DNA from: an uncultured Oscillospiraceae bacterium
GTDB taxonomy: Bacteria; Bacillota; Clostridia; Oscillospirales; Oscillospiraceae
Assembly: GCA_934622035.1 (NCBI GenBank)
Contig: CAKTVG010000019.1
Span: 1 to 52,247 of the forward strand
Length of the DNA: 52,247 nucleotides
Direction of reading: 5' to 3'
A program made the position numbers and the translations under genes. Below are positions 32,800 through 41,113 of the stretch, piece after piece; the stretch's first letter is position 1; the number at the start of each line of letters is the position of its first letter. The notes below the pieces were generated by a model. The model searched no databases. It worked only from the letters and a program-made list of their open reading frames with translations, and was not told the origin of the DNA.

Positions 32800-33240
32800 T
32801 TACACCACCTCAGCCTTTCCGCCTGCCTCCTCAATTTTTGCTTTGGCAGAACCAGAGAACGCCGCCGCCTTGACGGTCAGCTTCTTTGTGAGCTCACCGT
32901 TGGACAGAACCTTCAGACCGTACTTGCAGTCATTCAGGATGCCCTTTTCGATCAAAGCCGCTGCATCAACCGTCGCGCCATCCTCAAATGCATTGAGGAC
33001 GCTGACGTTTACTGCGGTGAGGGGCTTTGCGAAGATGTTGTTGAAGCCGCGCTTCGGGATGCGTCTTGCCAGAGGCATCTGGCCGCCTTCGAAGCCGACA
33101 CGGATCTTGCCGCCGGAGCGAGCCTTCTGACCCTTGTGACCACGACCTGCCGTCTTGCCGTTGCCGGTGCCGGTGCCGCGGCCCTTACGCTTACCAACCT
33201 GGGTAGAACCCATGACGGGAGCAAGTTCATGTAATTCCAT
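32800..33240 (-). CDS. rplO: 50S ribosomal protein L15
   Basis: The 146-residue 23S-binding assembly protein. The N-terminal extension is glycine-rich (RKGRGTGTGNGKTAGRGHKGQKAR), then FEGGQMPLARRIPKRGF, with a compact C-terminal domain (VKAAAFSGSAKAKIEEAGG). It is placed 13 bases after rpmD with a GGAGG site. Confidence 0.98.
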   Translation of the reverse strand: MELHELAPVMGSTQVGKRKGRGTGTGNGKTAGRGHKGQKARSGGKIRVGFEGGQMPLARRIPKRGFNNIFAKPLTAVNVSVLNAFEDGATVDAAALIEKGILNDCKYGLKVLSNGELTKKLTVKAAAFSGSAKAKIEEAGGKAEVV

Positions 33241-33253
33241 TCTTGTCTCCTCC

Positions 33254-33436
33254 TTATTCTACTTCGGTGACCTCGAGCAGATAGCCGATCTTGGCGATCT
33301 TGCCGCGGGTCTGTTCGTTGTCCGGCTGAATGGTTTCCTGGCCGATCTTGCGAAGGCCGAGGGATTCTGCCGTTGCGATGTGCTTCTGGATACGACCGCT
33401 GATGCTCTTAACGAGCTTAATCTTTAACTGTGCCAT
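33254..33436 (-). CDS. rpmD: 50S ribosomal protein L30
   Basis: A 60-residue protein with the L30 pattern KIKLVKSISGRIQKHIATAESLGL then RKIGQETIQPDNEQTRGKI. The start is ATG 33436 with AAGGAGG; the same frame is open upstream into rpsE but that part is not coding for this protein. Confidence 0.97.
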   Translation of the reverse strand: MAQLKIKLVKSISGRIQKHIATAESLGLRKIGQETIQPDNEQTRGKIAKIGYLLEVTEVE

Positions 33437-33449
33437 GTTCGCATCCTCC

Positions 33450-33962
33450 TTAGCCAACGATTTCTTCCACGCTCTTGCCGCGGATGCGAGCGACCTCTTC
33501 CGGTCCACGCAGGCTCAGCAGGCCCTGCATCGTTGCCTTGACAACGTTCTGCGGGTTATTGGAGCGCAGGCACTTGGTACGAATGTTGCTGATACCGACA
33601 GCCTCCATGACAGCACGGACAGCGCCGCCGGCGATAACGCCGGTACCGACAGCAGCCGGCTTCAGCAGGACCTTGCCGGCGCCGTAAACACCAATGACCT
33701 CGTGAGGGATGGTGGTGCCGGAGAGGGTGACCTTCTGGAGGTTCTTCTTCGCATTTGCGATACCCTTCAGGATGGCTTCGGAAACTTCGGCAGCCTTGCC
33801 GAGGCCGTAGCCCACGGTGCCCTTGCCGTCGCCAACAACAACCAGTGCGGAGAACTTCATAACGCGGCCGCCCTTAACCGTCTTGGAAACACGGTTCAGG
33901 TAAACGACACGTTCGATCATTTCGGGAGCAGTATCCTTTTCGGACGCTCTGTTATAAGCCAT
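33450..33962 (-). CDS. rpsE: 30S ribosomal protein S5
   Basis: The 170-residue decoding-fidelity protein. It contains VVYLNRVSKTVKGGRVMKFSAL, GYGLGKAAEVSEAI and the C-terminal domain with SNNPQNVVKATMQGL. Residues at the usual spectinomycin-resistance loop (VSKTVKGG) look wild type. Confidence 0.98.
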   Translation of the reverse strand: MAYNRASEKDTAPEMIERVVYLNRVSKTVKGGRVMKFSALVVVGDGKGTVGYGLGKAAEVSEAILKGIANAKKNLQKVTLSGTTIPHEVIGVYGAGKVLLKPAAVGTGVIAGGAVRAVMEAVGISNIRTKCLRSNNPQNVVKATMQGLLSLRGPEEVARIRGKSVEEIVG

Positions 33963-33982
33963 TTTCAGTTCCTCCTCCTGAC

Positions 33983-34342
33983 TTAGAATTTCAGTCCGCC
34001 TTCGCGGGCGCCTTCGGCGAGAGCAGCCACACGGCCGTGGTAGACATAACCGCCACGATCAAATACGACTTCCTCGATGTCCTTGGCCTTTGCACGCTCA
34101 GCGATCAGCTGGCCAACCTTCTTTGCAGCTTCACAGTTGCCGGTTGCGCCTTCAAAATCCTTTTCGACAGTGGAAGCGGAAACCAAAGTAGCTCCGTTAA
34201 CATCATCGATGATCTGCGCATAGATATTTGCATTGCTTCTGAACACATTCAGGCGGGGTCTGCACGGTGTGCCGGAGATCTTACCGCGAACGCGAACGTG
34301 GCGCTTCAGGCGCATTGCCTTCTTATCGGTCTTCTTAATCAT
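33983..34342 (-). CDS. rplR: 50S ribosomal protein L18
   Basis: The 119-residue 5S-rRNA-binding protein. It has the basic start (KKAMRLKRHVRVRGKISGT), RPRLNVFRSNANIYAQIIDD and the C-terminal DRGGYVYHGRVAALAEGAREGGL. It is spaced 16 bases after rplF. Confidence 0.98.
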   Translation of the reverse strand: MIKKTDKKAMRLKRHVRVRGKISGTPCRPRLNVFRSNANIYAQIIDDVNGATLVSASTVEKDFEGATGNCEAAKKVGQLIAERAKAKDIEEVVFDRGGYVYHGRVAALAEGAREGGLKF

Positions 34343-34358
34343 TTATGCACACCTCCTG

Positions 34359-34904
34359 TTATTTCTTACCGCCGGTCTTGCCTTCCTTATGGCGAAGAAC
34401 CTCGGTAGCATACTTGATACCCTTGCCCTTGTAAGGCTCGGGGGGTCTCTTCCCTCTTACCTCAGCCGCGAACTGACCAACCTTCTGCTTGTCAACGCCG
34501 CTGATGATAATCTTGTTCTGTGCAGGAACATCAATGTGGATGCCCTCGATCTCATCCATAGTGACAGGATGGGAATAGCCGAGGTTCATAACCAGCTGAT
34601 TGCCCTGCTTCTGAGCACGGTAGCCAACACCATTGACCTCGAGCTCCTTAGTGAAGCCCTTCTCCACGCCGACAACCATGTTGTGCAGCAGCGTGCGGGT
34701 CAGGCCATGGAGGCTCTTGTGTGCGTGCTCATCATCGGGACGGGAAACGGTGATAACCGCGCCTTCCTGCTTGATGATCATATCATGATGGAATTTGCTA
34801 GTCAGTGTACCCTTAGGGCCCTTAACGGTAACAACGTTGCCGTCAGCGATGGTCACTTCGACGCCAGCCGGTACAGTGATAGGCATTTTGCCGATTCTGG
34901 ACAT
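34359..34904 (-). CDS. rplF: 50S ribosomal protein L6
   Basis: The 181-residue factor-binding-site protein built from two similar domains. It begins MSRIGKMPITVPAGV, with VKGPKGTL, and ends with the conserved RGKRPPEPYKGKGIKY segment. It is 12 bases after rpsH. Confidence 0.98.
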   Translation of the reverse strand: MSRIGKMPITVPAGVEVTIADGNVVTVKGPKGTLTSKFHHDMIIKQEGAVITVSRPDDEHAHKSLHGLTRTLLHNMVVGVEKGFTKELEVNGVGYRAQKQGNQLVMNLGYSHPVTMDEIEGIHIDVPAQNKIIISGVDKQKVGQFAAEVRGKRPPEPYKGKGIKYATEVLRHKEGKTGGKK

Positions 34905-34916
34905 AATGTTACCTCC

Positions 34917-35315
34917 TTACCAGACAAACGCAAGGACTTCGCCGCCAACATGAGCCGCACGAGCAGCCTTGTCGGTCATAACGCCCTTGGACGTGGAAAT
35001 GATGGCGATACCCAGACCCTTGAGAACCTTCGGCAGTTCATCGGCGCCCGCATAAACGCGGAGGCCCGGCTTGGAAACACGACGAAGCCCGGAAATGACC
35101 TTCTCCTTGTTGCCGAGGTACTTCAGAGTGATGTGGATCACGCCCTGCTTGCCATCCTCTTCAACGGTGTAGGACTTGATGTAGCCCTCGTCGAGCAGGA
35201 TCTTGGCGATGTCCTTCTTCAGATTGGAAGCGGGAACATCAACAGTGTCGTGCTTTGCAGAGTTTGCATTCCGGATTCGGGTCAGCATGTCTGCTACGGG
35301 ATCGGTGATTTGCAT
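34917..35315 (-). CDS. rpsH: 30S ribosomal protein S8
   Basis: The 132-residue 16S-binding protein. Conserved parts: DPVADMLTRIRNAN at the start, YLGNKEKVISGLRRVSKPGLRVY, and GIAIISTSKGVMTDKAAR near the end. S8 is the known translational regulator of the spc operon in E. coli. Here its gene is preceded by an unusual 185-base structured gap, which makes local feedback plausible but unproven. It has an AAAGGAGG site. Confidence 0.98.
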   Translation of the reverse strand: MQITDPVADMLTRIRNANSAKHDTVDVPASNLKKDIAKILLDEGYIKSYTVEEDGKQGVIHITLKYLGNKEKVISGLRRVSKPGLRVYAGADELPKVLKGLGIAIISTSKGVMTDKAARAAHVGGEVLAFVW

Positions 35316-35500
35316 GTGATTTTACCTCCTTTAGAAGTTACGGGCTATACCCGTTAAGACGCCAGAGTATCAGAGGAATGTAGGCCGCAGCATCGACCCC
35401 ATTTCCCTCTGACTTCTGATGCCTGTTTTACATTGGAATCACGCATGAAACCTTCATGGTGGTTTGACCCGGAGCGGTCAGAAGACCGCCCGGATAAGGT
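35316..35500 (-). other. Structured intergenic leader between rpsN and rpsH
   Basis: This 185-base gap stands out in an operon with 0-28-base spacings. In transcript order it holds three elements. First is a GCGGTC/GACCGC hairpin extended by a CCGG pair. Next is an 11-bp helix, TCAGAGG(GA)AATG with CATTCCTCTGA (35370-35380 and 35400-35412), closing a 19-base loop. Last is a small ACGGG/CCCGT hairpin close to the rpsH ribosome site. No ORF or promoter is evident. Confidence 0.55.
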
Positions 35501-35686
35501 TTACCAGCTTGCCTTCTTGACGCCGGGGAGCTCGCCCTTGTACGCCAGCTCGCGGAAGCAGATACGGCAAACGCCGTAGTCACGCAGATAGGCATGCGGT
35601 CTGCCGCAGATCTTGCAGCGGTTGTAGCGGCGGGTGGAGAACTTGTTCCCGGCCTGCTGCTTGAGAATCATCGCTTTTCTTGCCAT
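35501..35686 (-). CDS. rpsN: 30S ribosomal protein S14, zinc (type Z) form
   Basis: A 61-residue short S14 with four zinc cysteines in CKICGRPHAYLRDYGVC then RICF. The start is ATG 35686 with GGAGG; the in-frame codons above it (EEEE) are the translated ribosome site. Normal spc-operon position after rplE. Confidence 0.97.
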   Translation of the reverse strand: MARKAMILKQQAGNKFSTRRYNRCKICGRPHAYLRDYGVCRICFRELAYKGELPGVKKASW

Positions 35687-35701
35687 TTCTTCTTCCTCCA
35701 A

Positions 35702-36241
35702 TTAAGCGTGGAACGGAGCGCCGACAAGCTTCAGCAGCTCTTTGGCTTCTTCGTCGGTCGTTGCCGTGGTGCAGATGCAGATATCCATACCGCGGATCTT
35801 GTCAACCTTATCATACTCGATTTCCGGGAAGATGAGCTGTTCCTTCAGGCCCATGGCGTAGTTGCCGCGGCCGTCGAAAGCGTTGGGGTTGATGCCGCGG
35901 AAGTCGCGGACACGGGGCAGCGCCACATTGAACAGACGGTCGATGAATTCCCACATCTTGTCGCCGCGCAGCGTGACCTTCACGCCGACGGTTTCGCCTT
36001 CACGGACCTTGAAGTTCGCAACGGACTTGCGGGCCTTGGTGGTGATGGGCTTCTGACCGGTGATGGTAGCGATATCCTTGCAGATCGCTTCGATTTCCTT
36101 CGCGTTGTTCTTGCTGTCGCCGCAGCCAACGTTCACGATAACCTTGTCGATCTTCGGAATCTGCATGACGCTCTTGTACTGGAACTTCTGCATAAGAGCC
36201 GGAGCGATTTCCTGCGTATACTTAACTTTCAGTCTAGCCAT
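35702..36241 (-). CDS. rplE: 50S ribosomal protein L5
   Basis: The 179-residue 5S rRNA protein of the central protuberance. It shows MQIPKIDKVIVNVGCGDSKNN, the GQKPITTKARKSVANFKVREG block, and NYAMGLKEQLIFPEIEYDKVD. ATG 36241 was chosen over a TTG two codons upstream, based on the GGGAGGAG site. Confidence 0.97.
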   Translation of the reverse strand: MARLKVKYTQEIAPALMQKFQYKSVMQIPKIDKVIVNVGCGDSKNNAKEIEAICKDIATITGQKPITTKARKSVANFKVREGETVGVKVTLRGDKMWEFIDRLFNVALPRVRDFRGINPNAFDGRGNYAMGLKEQLIFPEIEYDKVDKIRGMDICICTTATTDEEAKELLKLVGAPFHA

Positions 36242-36259
36242 TGTCAATGCTCCTCCCTA

Positions 36260-36565
36260 TCAAAGTTCCTTGCCGCACTTCTTGCAGACGCGAACCTTCT
36301 TGTCGCCGTCTACGTTGAAGCCGACGCGGACGCCCTTCTTGCAGTTGGCGCAGTAGAGCTGAACCTTGTCTGCACGAATGGGGATCTCACGCTTGATGAT
36401 GCCGCTGGTCTCATTCTGCTTGCGAGCCTTGACATGGCAGGTAGCAACGTTGACACCCTCGACGATCAGCTTGTTCTCTGCGGGCATGGCGGTGAGGACC
36501 TTGCCCTTCTTGCCCTTGGACTTGCCGGAAAGGACAATAACCGTATCATTTTTCTTGATGTTCAT
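36260..36565 (-). CDS. rplX: 50S ribosomal protein L24
   Basis: The 101-residue assembly initiator with an N-terminal KOW motif (IKKNDTVIVLSGKSKGKKGKV). The C-terminal part has a CxxC pair (YCANCKKG) and another (VCKKCGKEL), a zinc-ribbon-like feature found in some Firmicute L24 proteins. Confidence 0.97.
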   Translation of the reverse strand: MNIKKNDTVIVLSGKSKGKKGKVLTAMPAENKLIVEGVNVATCHVKARKQNETSGIIKREIPIRADKVQLYCANCKKGVRVGFNVDGDKKVRVCKKCGKEL

Positions 36566-36579
36566 TTCATGTCCCCCTA

Positions 36580-36948
36580 TTAGATGACTTCCGGAGCGAG
36601 GGAGAGGATCTTCATGTATTCCTTATCACGAAGCTCTCTTGCAACCGGCCCAAAAATACGGGTGCCGCGGGGATTCTTGTCCTCCTTGATGAGGACGGCG
36701 GCGTTCTCGTCGAAACGAACATAGGTTCCGTCGGCGCGGCGGACACCCTTTGCGGTACGAACGATGACAGCGCGAACGACTTCGCCCTTCTTCACCGTAC
36801 CGCCGGGAGCAGCCTTGCGGACAGACGCGACGATGACGTCGCCAATGTTGCCGAACTTACGCTTGGAGCCGCCAAGAACACGGATGCACTTGATCTCCTT
36901 CGCGCCGGTGTTGTCGGCAACCTTCAGATAAGATTCCTGCTGGATCAT
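36580..36948 (-). CDS. rplN: 50S ribosomal protein L14
   Basis: The 122-residue subunit-interface protein. It starts MIQQESYLKVADNTGAKEI and contains the RTAKGVRRADGTYVRFDENAAVLI block and GPVARELRDKEYMKILSLAPEV end. First gene of the spc-type segment, 14 bases after rpsQ. Confidence 0.98.
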   Translation of the reverse strand: MIQQESYLKVADNTGAKEIKCIRVLGGSKRKFGNIGDVIVASVRKAAPGGTVKKGEVVRAVIVRTAKGVRRADGTYVRFDENAAVLIKEDKNPRGTRIFGPVARELRDKEYMKILSLAPEVI

Positions 36949-36962
36949 AGTTCCCGACCTCC

Positions 36963-37226
36963 TTATTCAGCCTTCTTGATGATTTCAACGAGACGCCATC
37001 TCTTGTCCTTGGACAGGGGGCGGCACTCCATCACCTTCACGGTATCGCCGACGCCGCACTCGTTGTTCTCGTCGTGCGCCTTCAGCTTGTAGGTTCTCTT
37101 AACGATCTTCTTATACAGCTTGTGCTGTACGCTGTCCTCAATTGCAACCACGATGGTCTTGTCCATCTTATCGGAGACGACCTGACCAACTCTGGTTTTG
37201 CGGAAAGCTCTGGTATTTTCATTCAT
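36963..37226 (-). CDS. rpsQ: 30S ribosomal protein S17
   Basis: An 87-residue OB-fold protein. Recognised by KTRVGQVVSDKMDKTIVVAI, then HKLYKKIVKRTYKLKAHD, and GDTVKVMECRPLSKDKRWRL. Confidence 0.98.
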   Translation of the reverse strand: MNENTRAFRKTRVGQVVSDKMDKTIVVAIEDSVQHKLYKKIVKRTYKLKAHDENNECGVGDTVKVMECRPLSKDKRWRLVEIIKKAE

Positions 37227-37240
37227 TTTCGCTTACCTCC

Positions 37241-37438
37241 TCAGATTGCGGTCTCTTTCTCACGAATAATAGTCTTGATGCGGGCAATGTCTTTCTTGAC
37301 AGCAGCGATTTTGACAGGATTGTCGAGCTGGTTGGTAGCATGCTGCATACGCAGGAAGAAGAGATCCTTCTTCAGGTCGTTGACCTTCGCCTCCAGATCA
37401 GCCACGGACATGGCTCTGAGTTCTTTTGCCTTCATCAT
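37241..37438 (-). CDS. rpmC: 50S ribosomal protein L29
   Basis: A 65-residue helical hairpin protein at the exit tunnel that helps dock trigger factor and SRP. It shows KELRAMSVADLEAKVNDLKKDLF then FLRMQHATNQLDNP. Its ATG shares one base with the rplP stop (TAATG). Confidence 0.98.
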   Translation of the reverse strand: MMKAKELRAMSVADLEAKVNDLKKDLFFLRMQHATNQLDNPVKIAAVKKDIARIKTIIREKETAI

Positions 37439-37872
37439 TATTCACCACCATTCTCAGATACTGCCTCTTCCTTGGCAATGATCTTGGTCTTAATGGGCAG
37501 CTTGTGCTGAGCAAGACGCAGCGCTTCGCGTGCGACATCCTCAGGAACGCCACCGATTTCGAACATGACCTTCTGTGCCTTCACGACAGCAACCCAGTAT
37601 TCCGGAGCGCCTTTACCGGAGCCCATACGGACGCCGAGCGCCTTCTTGGAAACAGGCTTGTCGGGGAAGATCTTGATCCAGACCTTACCGCCACGCTTGG
37701 TGTAGCGGGTCATGGCGATACGAGCCGCCTCGATCTGGTTGCCGGTGATCCAGCCGGGTTCCATGGCCTGGATACCAAACTCACCGTAAGCGACCTTGTT
37801 GCCGCGGGAAGCAGCGCCCTTCATGCGGCCGCGCTGCACTCGACGGAACTTTGTTCTCTTGGGCATTAACAT
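37438..37872 (-). CDS. rplP: 50S ribosomal protein L16
   Basis: The 144-residue A-site-region protein. Core: MPKRTKFRRVQRGRMKG, GIQAMEPGWITGNQIEAARIAMTR and KVWIKIFPDKPVSKK. Two starts are possible: ATG 37872, with GGAGG 9 bases away and a 1-base overlap with the rpsC stop, or ATG 37866, which matches the family N-terminus. The first fits spacing better. Confidence 0.96.
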   Translation of the reverse strand: MLMPKRTKFRRVQRGRMKGAASRGNKVAYGEFGIQAMEPGWITGNQIEAARIAMTRYTKRGGKVWIKIFPDKPVSKKALGVRMGSGKGAPEYWVAVVKAQKVMFEIGGVPEDVAREALRLAQHKLPIKTKIIAKEEAVSENGGE

Positions 37873-38660
37873 CAGCGGTTGCCTCCTTCCCTGCGATCGT
37901 CTCTGCGACGCTCGCCGTTGAAAGGTCTGCGGTCGCCGCGGCGCTCGCCATTGCCGCGACGGTCGTCACGACGACGGTCGTTGTTGCGGCGCTCACGGCG
38001 CGGAGCCTCGGGTGCAGACTGCCGCAGGGTGGAATTCAGGACTTCGCCCTTATAAATCCAGACCTTGCAGCCGATCTTGCCATAAGTCGTGTTTGCTTCA
38101 GCGAAGCCGTACTCGATGTCCGCACGGAGGGTCTGAAGGGGAATGGTGCCCTCGTGGTAGGACTCGCTGCGGGCGATTTCAGCGCCGCCCAGACGGCCGC
38201 CGCAGGAACACTTGATGCCCTTTGCGCCCAGACGGGTCGCTCTCTGCATCGCCTGCTTCATCGCACGACGGAAGGAAATTCTCTTCTCGAGCTGTGCCGC
38301 GATGTTCTCAGCGACGAGCTGCGCGTTGAGGTCCGGAGTACGGATCTCGACGATGTTCAGAGAAACGGACTTGCCGAGCTTCTGCTCGAGCTCCAGACGG
38401 AGCTTTTCGATATCCTGACCGCCCTTGCCGATGACAACACCGGGACGGGAGCAGTGCAGGTTGATCTTGACGCGGGCGTTGCTGCGCTCGATTTCGATCT
38501 TCGCAATACCGGCGCTGTAGAGTCTCTTCTTCAGATCCTTACGGATGTTGTAGTCCTCAACAACGAGGTCGCCGACCTTGTCGTTACGGGCATACCAACG
38601 AGAGTCCCAATCCTTAATTACGCCGACGCGCAATCCATGGGGATTAACTTTCTGTCCCAT
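37872..38660 (-). CDS. rpsC: 30S ribosomal protein S3 with an Arg/Asp-rich tail
   Basis: A 262-residue mRNA-entry and helicase-site protein. It has the N-terminal GQKVNPHGLRVGVIKDWDSRWY, the KH domain (VIGKGGQDIEKLRLELE) and the C-terminal RLGGAEIARSESYHEGTIPLQTLRADI block. Beyond the usual length it carries about 45 residues of low complexity (RRERRNNDRRRDDRRGNGE type), probably disordered and RNA-binding. Confidence 0.97.
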   Translation of the reverse strand: MGQKVNPHGLRVGVIKDWDSRWYARNDKVGDLVVEDYNIRKDLKKRLYSAGIAKIEIERSNARVKINLHCSRPGVVIGKGGQDIEKLRLELEQKLGKSVSLNIVEIRTPDLNAQLVAENIAAQLEKRISFRRAMKQAMQRATRLGAKGIKCSCGGRLGGAEIARSESYHEGTIPLQTLRADIEYGFAEANTTYGKIGCKVWIYKGEVLNSTLRQSAPEAPRRERRNNDRRRDDRRGNGERRGDRRPFNGERRRDDRREGGNR

Positions 38661-38672
38661 AGTAACCTCCTG

Positions 38673-39008
38673 TTAAGCCTTCTCGCTCACACCGATGGTG
38701 ATGTGAGTGGTTCTCTTGAGAATCCGATTGTATCTGCCCTTGGCTCTCGGCATGCCGCGCTTGAGCGTGGGGCCGGGGTTGGCGACAGCCGTAGAAACAT
38801 ACAGCTTGTCGACATCCATGCCATGGTTGTTCTCGGCGTTGGCAATCGCACTCTTGAGGAGCTTGAGCATCGGCTCGGAAGCAGCCTTCGGGGTCTGCAT
38901 CATGTAGACGCAAGCCGTCTTGGCGTCCTTGCCGCGGATGAGATCGCACAGGATCTTAACCTTGCGCGGGGAAATGCGCAGGTATTTCAGATGAGCTTTT
39001 GCTTCCAT
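38673..39008 (-). CDS. rplV: 50S ribosomal protein L22
   Basis: A 111-residue protein lining the exit tunnel. It shows AKAHLKYLRISPRKVKILCDLIRG and the tunnel-loop region GPTLKRGMPRAKGRYNRILKRTTHI, which looks wild type for macrolide sensitivity. The ATG at 39008 has AAGGAGG; the long in-frame extension upstream covers rpsS and is rejected. Confidence 0.97.
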   Translation of the reverse strand: MEAKAHLKYLRISPRKVKILCDLIRGKDAKTACVYMMQTPKAASEPMLKLLKSAIANAENNHGMDVDKLYVSTAVANPGPTLKRGMPRAKGRYNRILKRTTHITIGVSEKA

Positions 39009-39021
39009 GTCTTTCTCCTCC

Positions 39022-39300
39022 TTACTTAGAATTGGAGGTCTTGGAGCCGGAATGACCGCGGAACGTTCTGGTAGGAACGAATTCGCCCAGCTTATGACCA
39101 ACCATGTCTTCTGTCACATAGACAGGAACGTGCTTGCGACCGTCATGGACAGCGATTGTGTGACCGACAAAGGAGGGGAAGATGGTAGAGGATCTCGACC
39201 AGGTCTTCAGCACTTTCTTTTCACCGGTTTTGTTGAGTTCTTCCACGCGCTTGTACAGCTCAGGAGCAACAAACGGGCCCTTTTTAATGCTTCTGCTCAT
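39022..39300 (-). CDS. rpsS: 30S ribosomal protein S19
   Basis: A 92-residue head protein near the A-site finger. It begins MSRSIKKGPFVAPELYKRVEEL, contains RSSTIFPSFVGHTIAVHDGRKHVPVY and ends GEFVPTRTFRGHSG. Confidence 0.98.
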   Translation of the reverse strand: MSRSIKKGPFVAPELYKRVEELNKTGEKKVLKTWSRSSTIFPSFVGHTIAVHDGRKHVPVYVTEDMVGHKLGEFVPTRTFRGHSGSKTSNSK

Positions 39301-39314
39301 TATTCATTTCCTCC

Positions 39315-40151
39315 TTACTTACTGTTTCTGCGCTTGATGATGAACTTGTTGGTGCGGTTCTTCGCCTTGCGGGTCTTCAGGCCCATAGCAGGCTTGCCCC
39401 ACGGGGTGACAGGACCGGGACGGCCAACAGGAGCGCGGCCTTCGCCGCCGCCATGCGGGTGGTCATTCGGGTTCATAACAGAGCCGCGGACGGTGGGACG
39501 GATACCCATGTGACGGGTACGGCCGGCCTTGCCGATGTGGATGTTGCTATGATCGATGTTGCCGACCTGACCGATGCAGGCAGTGCAGTTCATCCGGACG
39601 TAGCGAACCTCGCCGGAGGGCAGGCGAACCTGCGCGAGGGTGTCCTCCTTCGCCAGCAGCTGAGCAGCGACGCCGGCGGAACGAACGAGCTGAGCGCCGG
39701 AGCCGGGCTGAAGCTCGATGTTGTGGATAACGGTACCAACAGGGATGTTGGCGATGGGCAGGCAGTTGCCGGGCTTGATGTCGGCTGCCGCAGAGGACAG
39801 GACGGTATCGCCGGGCTTCAGGCCGACCGGAGCGAGGATGTAGCGAAGCTCGCCGTCCTCATACTTCAGCAGAGCGATGAACGCGCTGCGGTTGGGATCG
39901 TACTCAATGCGCTCGACGACTGCCGGCATATCCAGCTTGTCGCGCTTGAAGTCGATCACGCGGTACTTGCGCTTGTTGCCGCCGCCGCGATGGCGGACGG
40001 TGATTCTGCCGTAGCTGTTGCGACCGGAATGCTTCTTCAGGGTCTCAACCAGGCTACGCTCAGGTTTTGCCTTCTTATCTACGCCGTCGAACGCGGACAC
40101 GGTCATGCCGCGGCGAGCCGGGGTATAAGGCTTGTAAGTTTTAATCGCCAT
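39315..40151 (-). CDS. rplB: 50S ribosomal protein L2
   Basis: The 278-residue core protein near the peptidyl-transferase centre. It has the GRITVRHRGGGNKRKYRVIDFKR block, GYVRM-like EVRYVRMNCTACIGQVGN, and the C-terminal VRGSVMNPNDHPHGGGEGRAP with the conserved histidine region. Confidence 0.98.
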   Translation of the reverse strand: MAIKTYKPYTPARRGMTVSAFDGVDKKAKPERSLVETLKKHSGRNSYGRITVRHRGGGNKRKYRVIDFKRDKLDMPAVVERIEYDPNRSAFIALLKYEDGELRYILAPVGLKPGDTVLSSAAADIKPGNCLPIANIPVGTVIHNIELQPGSGAQLVRSAGVAAQLLAKEDTLAQVRLPSGEVRYVRMNCTACIGQVGNIDHSNIHIGKAGRTRHMGIRPTVRGSVMNPNDHPHGGGEGRAPVGRPGPVTPWGKPAMGLKTRKAKNRTNKFIIKRRNSK

Positions 40152-40179
40152 TGTGCGTTACACTCCTTTTTGAGATTGA

Positions 40180-40476
40180 TTAAACCATACCTTCGAAGAA
40201 CTCGATGGTCTTGGAATCTGCGGTCAGCTTGACCACAGCCTTCTTGTAGCTGGCGGTGCGGCCCTCGGGATATCTGCCCTGGCGCTTGACCTTGCCGTCC
40301 ATACGGATGGTGGTGACCTTTTCGACCTTCACGCCGAAGATCTCGGAGACTGCCTTCTTGATTTCGATCTTGTTGGCATCGTTTGCGACGATAAAGACGT
40401 ACTTCTTCTGGTCGGTCGCCTCCATGGACTGCTCGGTGATGACCGGACGAATGATGATGTCGTATGCAGTCTTCAT
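40180..40476 (-). CDS. rplW: 50S ribosomal protein L23
   Basis: A 98-residue exit-tunnel-rim protein, docking site of trigger factor and SRP. Features: AYDIIIRPVITEQSMEATDQKKY, then FIVANDANKIEIKKAVSEIFGVKV, and GRYPEGRTASYKKAVVKL. Its start overlaps the rplD stop by 4 bases. Confidence 0.97.
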   Translation of the reverse strand: MKTAYDIIIRPVITEQSMEATDQKKYVFIVANDANKIEIKKAVSEIFGVKVEKVTTIRMDGKVKRQGRYPEGRTASYKKAVVKLTADSKTIEFFEGMV

Positions 40477-41096
40477 GCGAATACCTCCTCAATCTTTGCA
40501 AGCGCAGCCTTATCAACGACGAGCTTCTTTGCATTCAGAATGTCGTAAACGTTGATGAGGTTTGCAAACGTGGTCTGCACACCGGTGATGTTGCGCGCGG
40601 AGAGAACAACGTTTTCGTTGACTTCCGGGGTAACGACCAGAGCCTTGCCTGCCACATTGACAGCGCTCAGGAAACCGGCGAACTTCTTGGTCTTGATTTC
40701 GTCCATCTTGATCTCGTCGATGACGACGATATCGCCGGACGCAGCCTTTGCACTCAGAACGGACTTCAGAGCCAGACGGCGCACCTTCTTATTGAGGGTG
40801 TAGCTGTAATCTCTGGGCTTCGGCGCAAAGACGATGCCGCCATGGGTCCACTGCGGAGCGCGGGTGCTGCCCTGACGAGCATGGCCGGTGCCCTTCTGGC
40901 GCCACGGTTTCTTGCCGCCGCCGGAAACCTCCGCGCGGGTCAGCGCGGACTGTGTGCCCTGACGGCAGTTTGCCAGGTGGTTCTTCACCACATCGTGAAC
41001 AACGGATTCGTTCGGTTCAATACCGAACACAGCCTCGGAAAGTTCAATCTCGCCGACCTGCTTGCCGTTCATATCATAAACGTTTGTCTTAAGCAT
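40473..41096 (-). CDS. rplD: 50S ribosomal protein L4
   Basis: A 207-residue protein with a tunnel loop (GGGKKPWRQKGTGHARQGSTR) that appears normal, and a globular domain at GDIVVIDEIKMDEIKTK. L4 is the known feedback regulator of the S10 operon in gamma-proteobacteria; whether it acts on the structured leader found here is unknown. Confidence 0.98.
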   Translation of the reverse strand: MLKTNVYDMNGKQVGEIELSEAVFGIEPNESVVHDVVKNHLANCRQGTQSALTRAEVSGGGKKPWRQKGTGHARQGSTRAPQWTHGGIVFAPKPRDYSYTLNKKVRRLALKSVLSAKAASGDIVVIDEIKMDEIKTKKFAGFLSAVNVAGKALVVTPEVNENVVLSARNITGVQTTFANLINVYDILNAKKLVVDKAALAKIEEVFA

Positions 41097-41113
41097 GATT
41101 TACTCTCCTTTCC

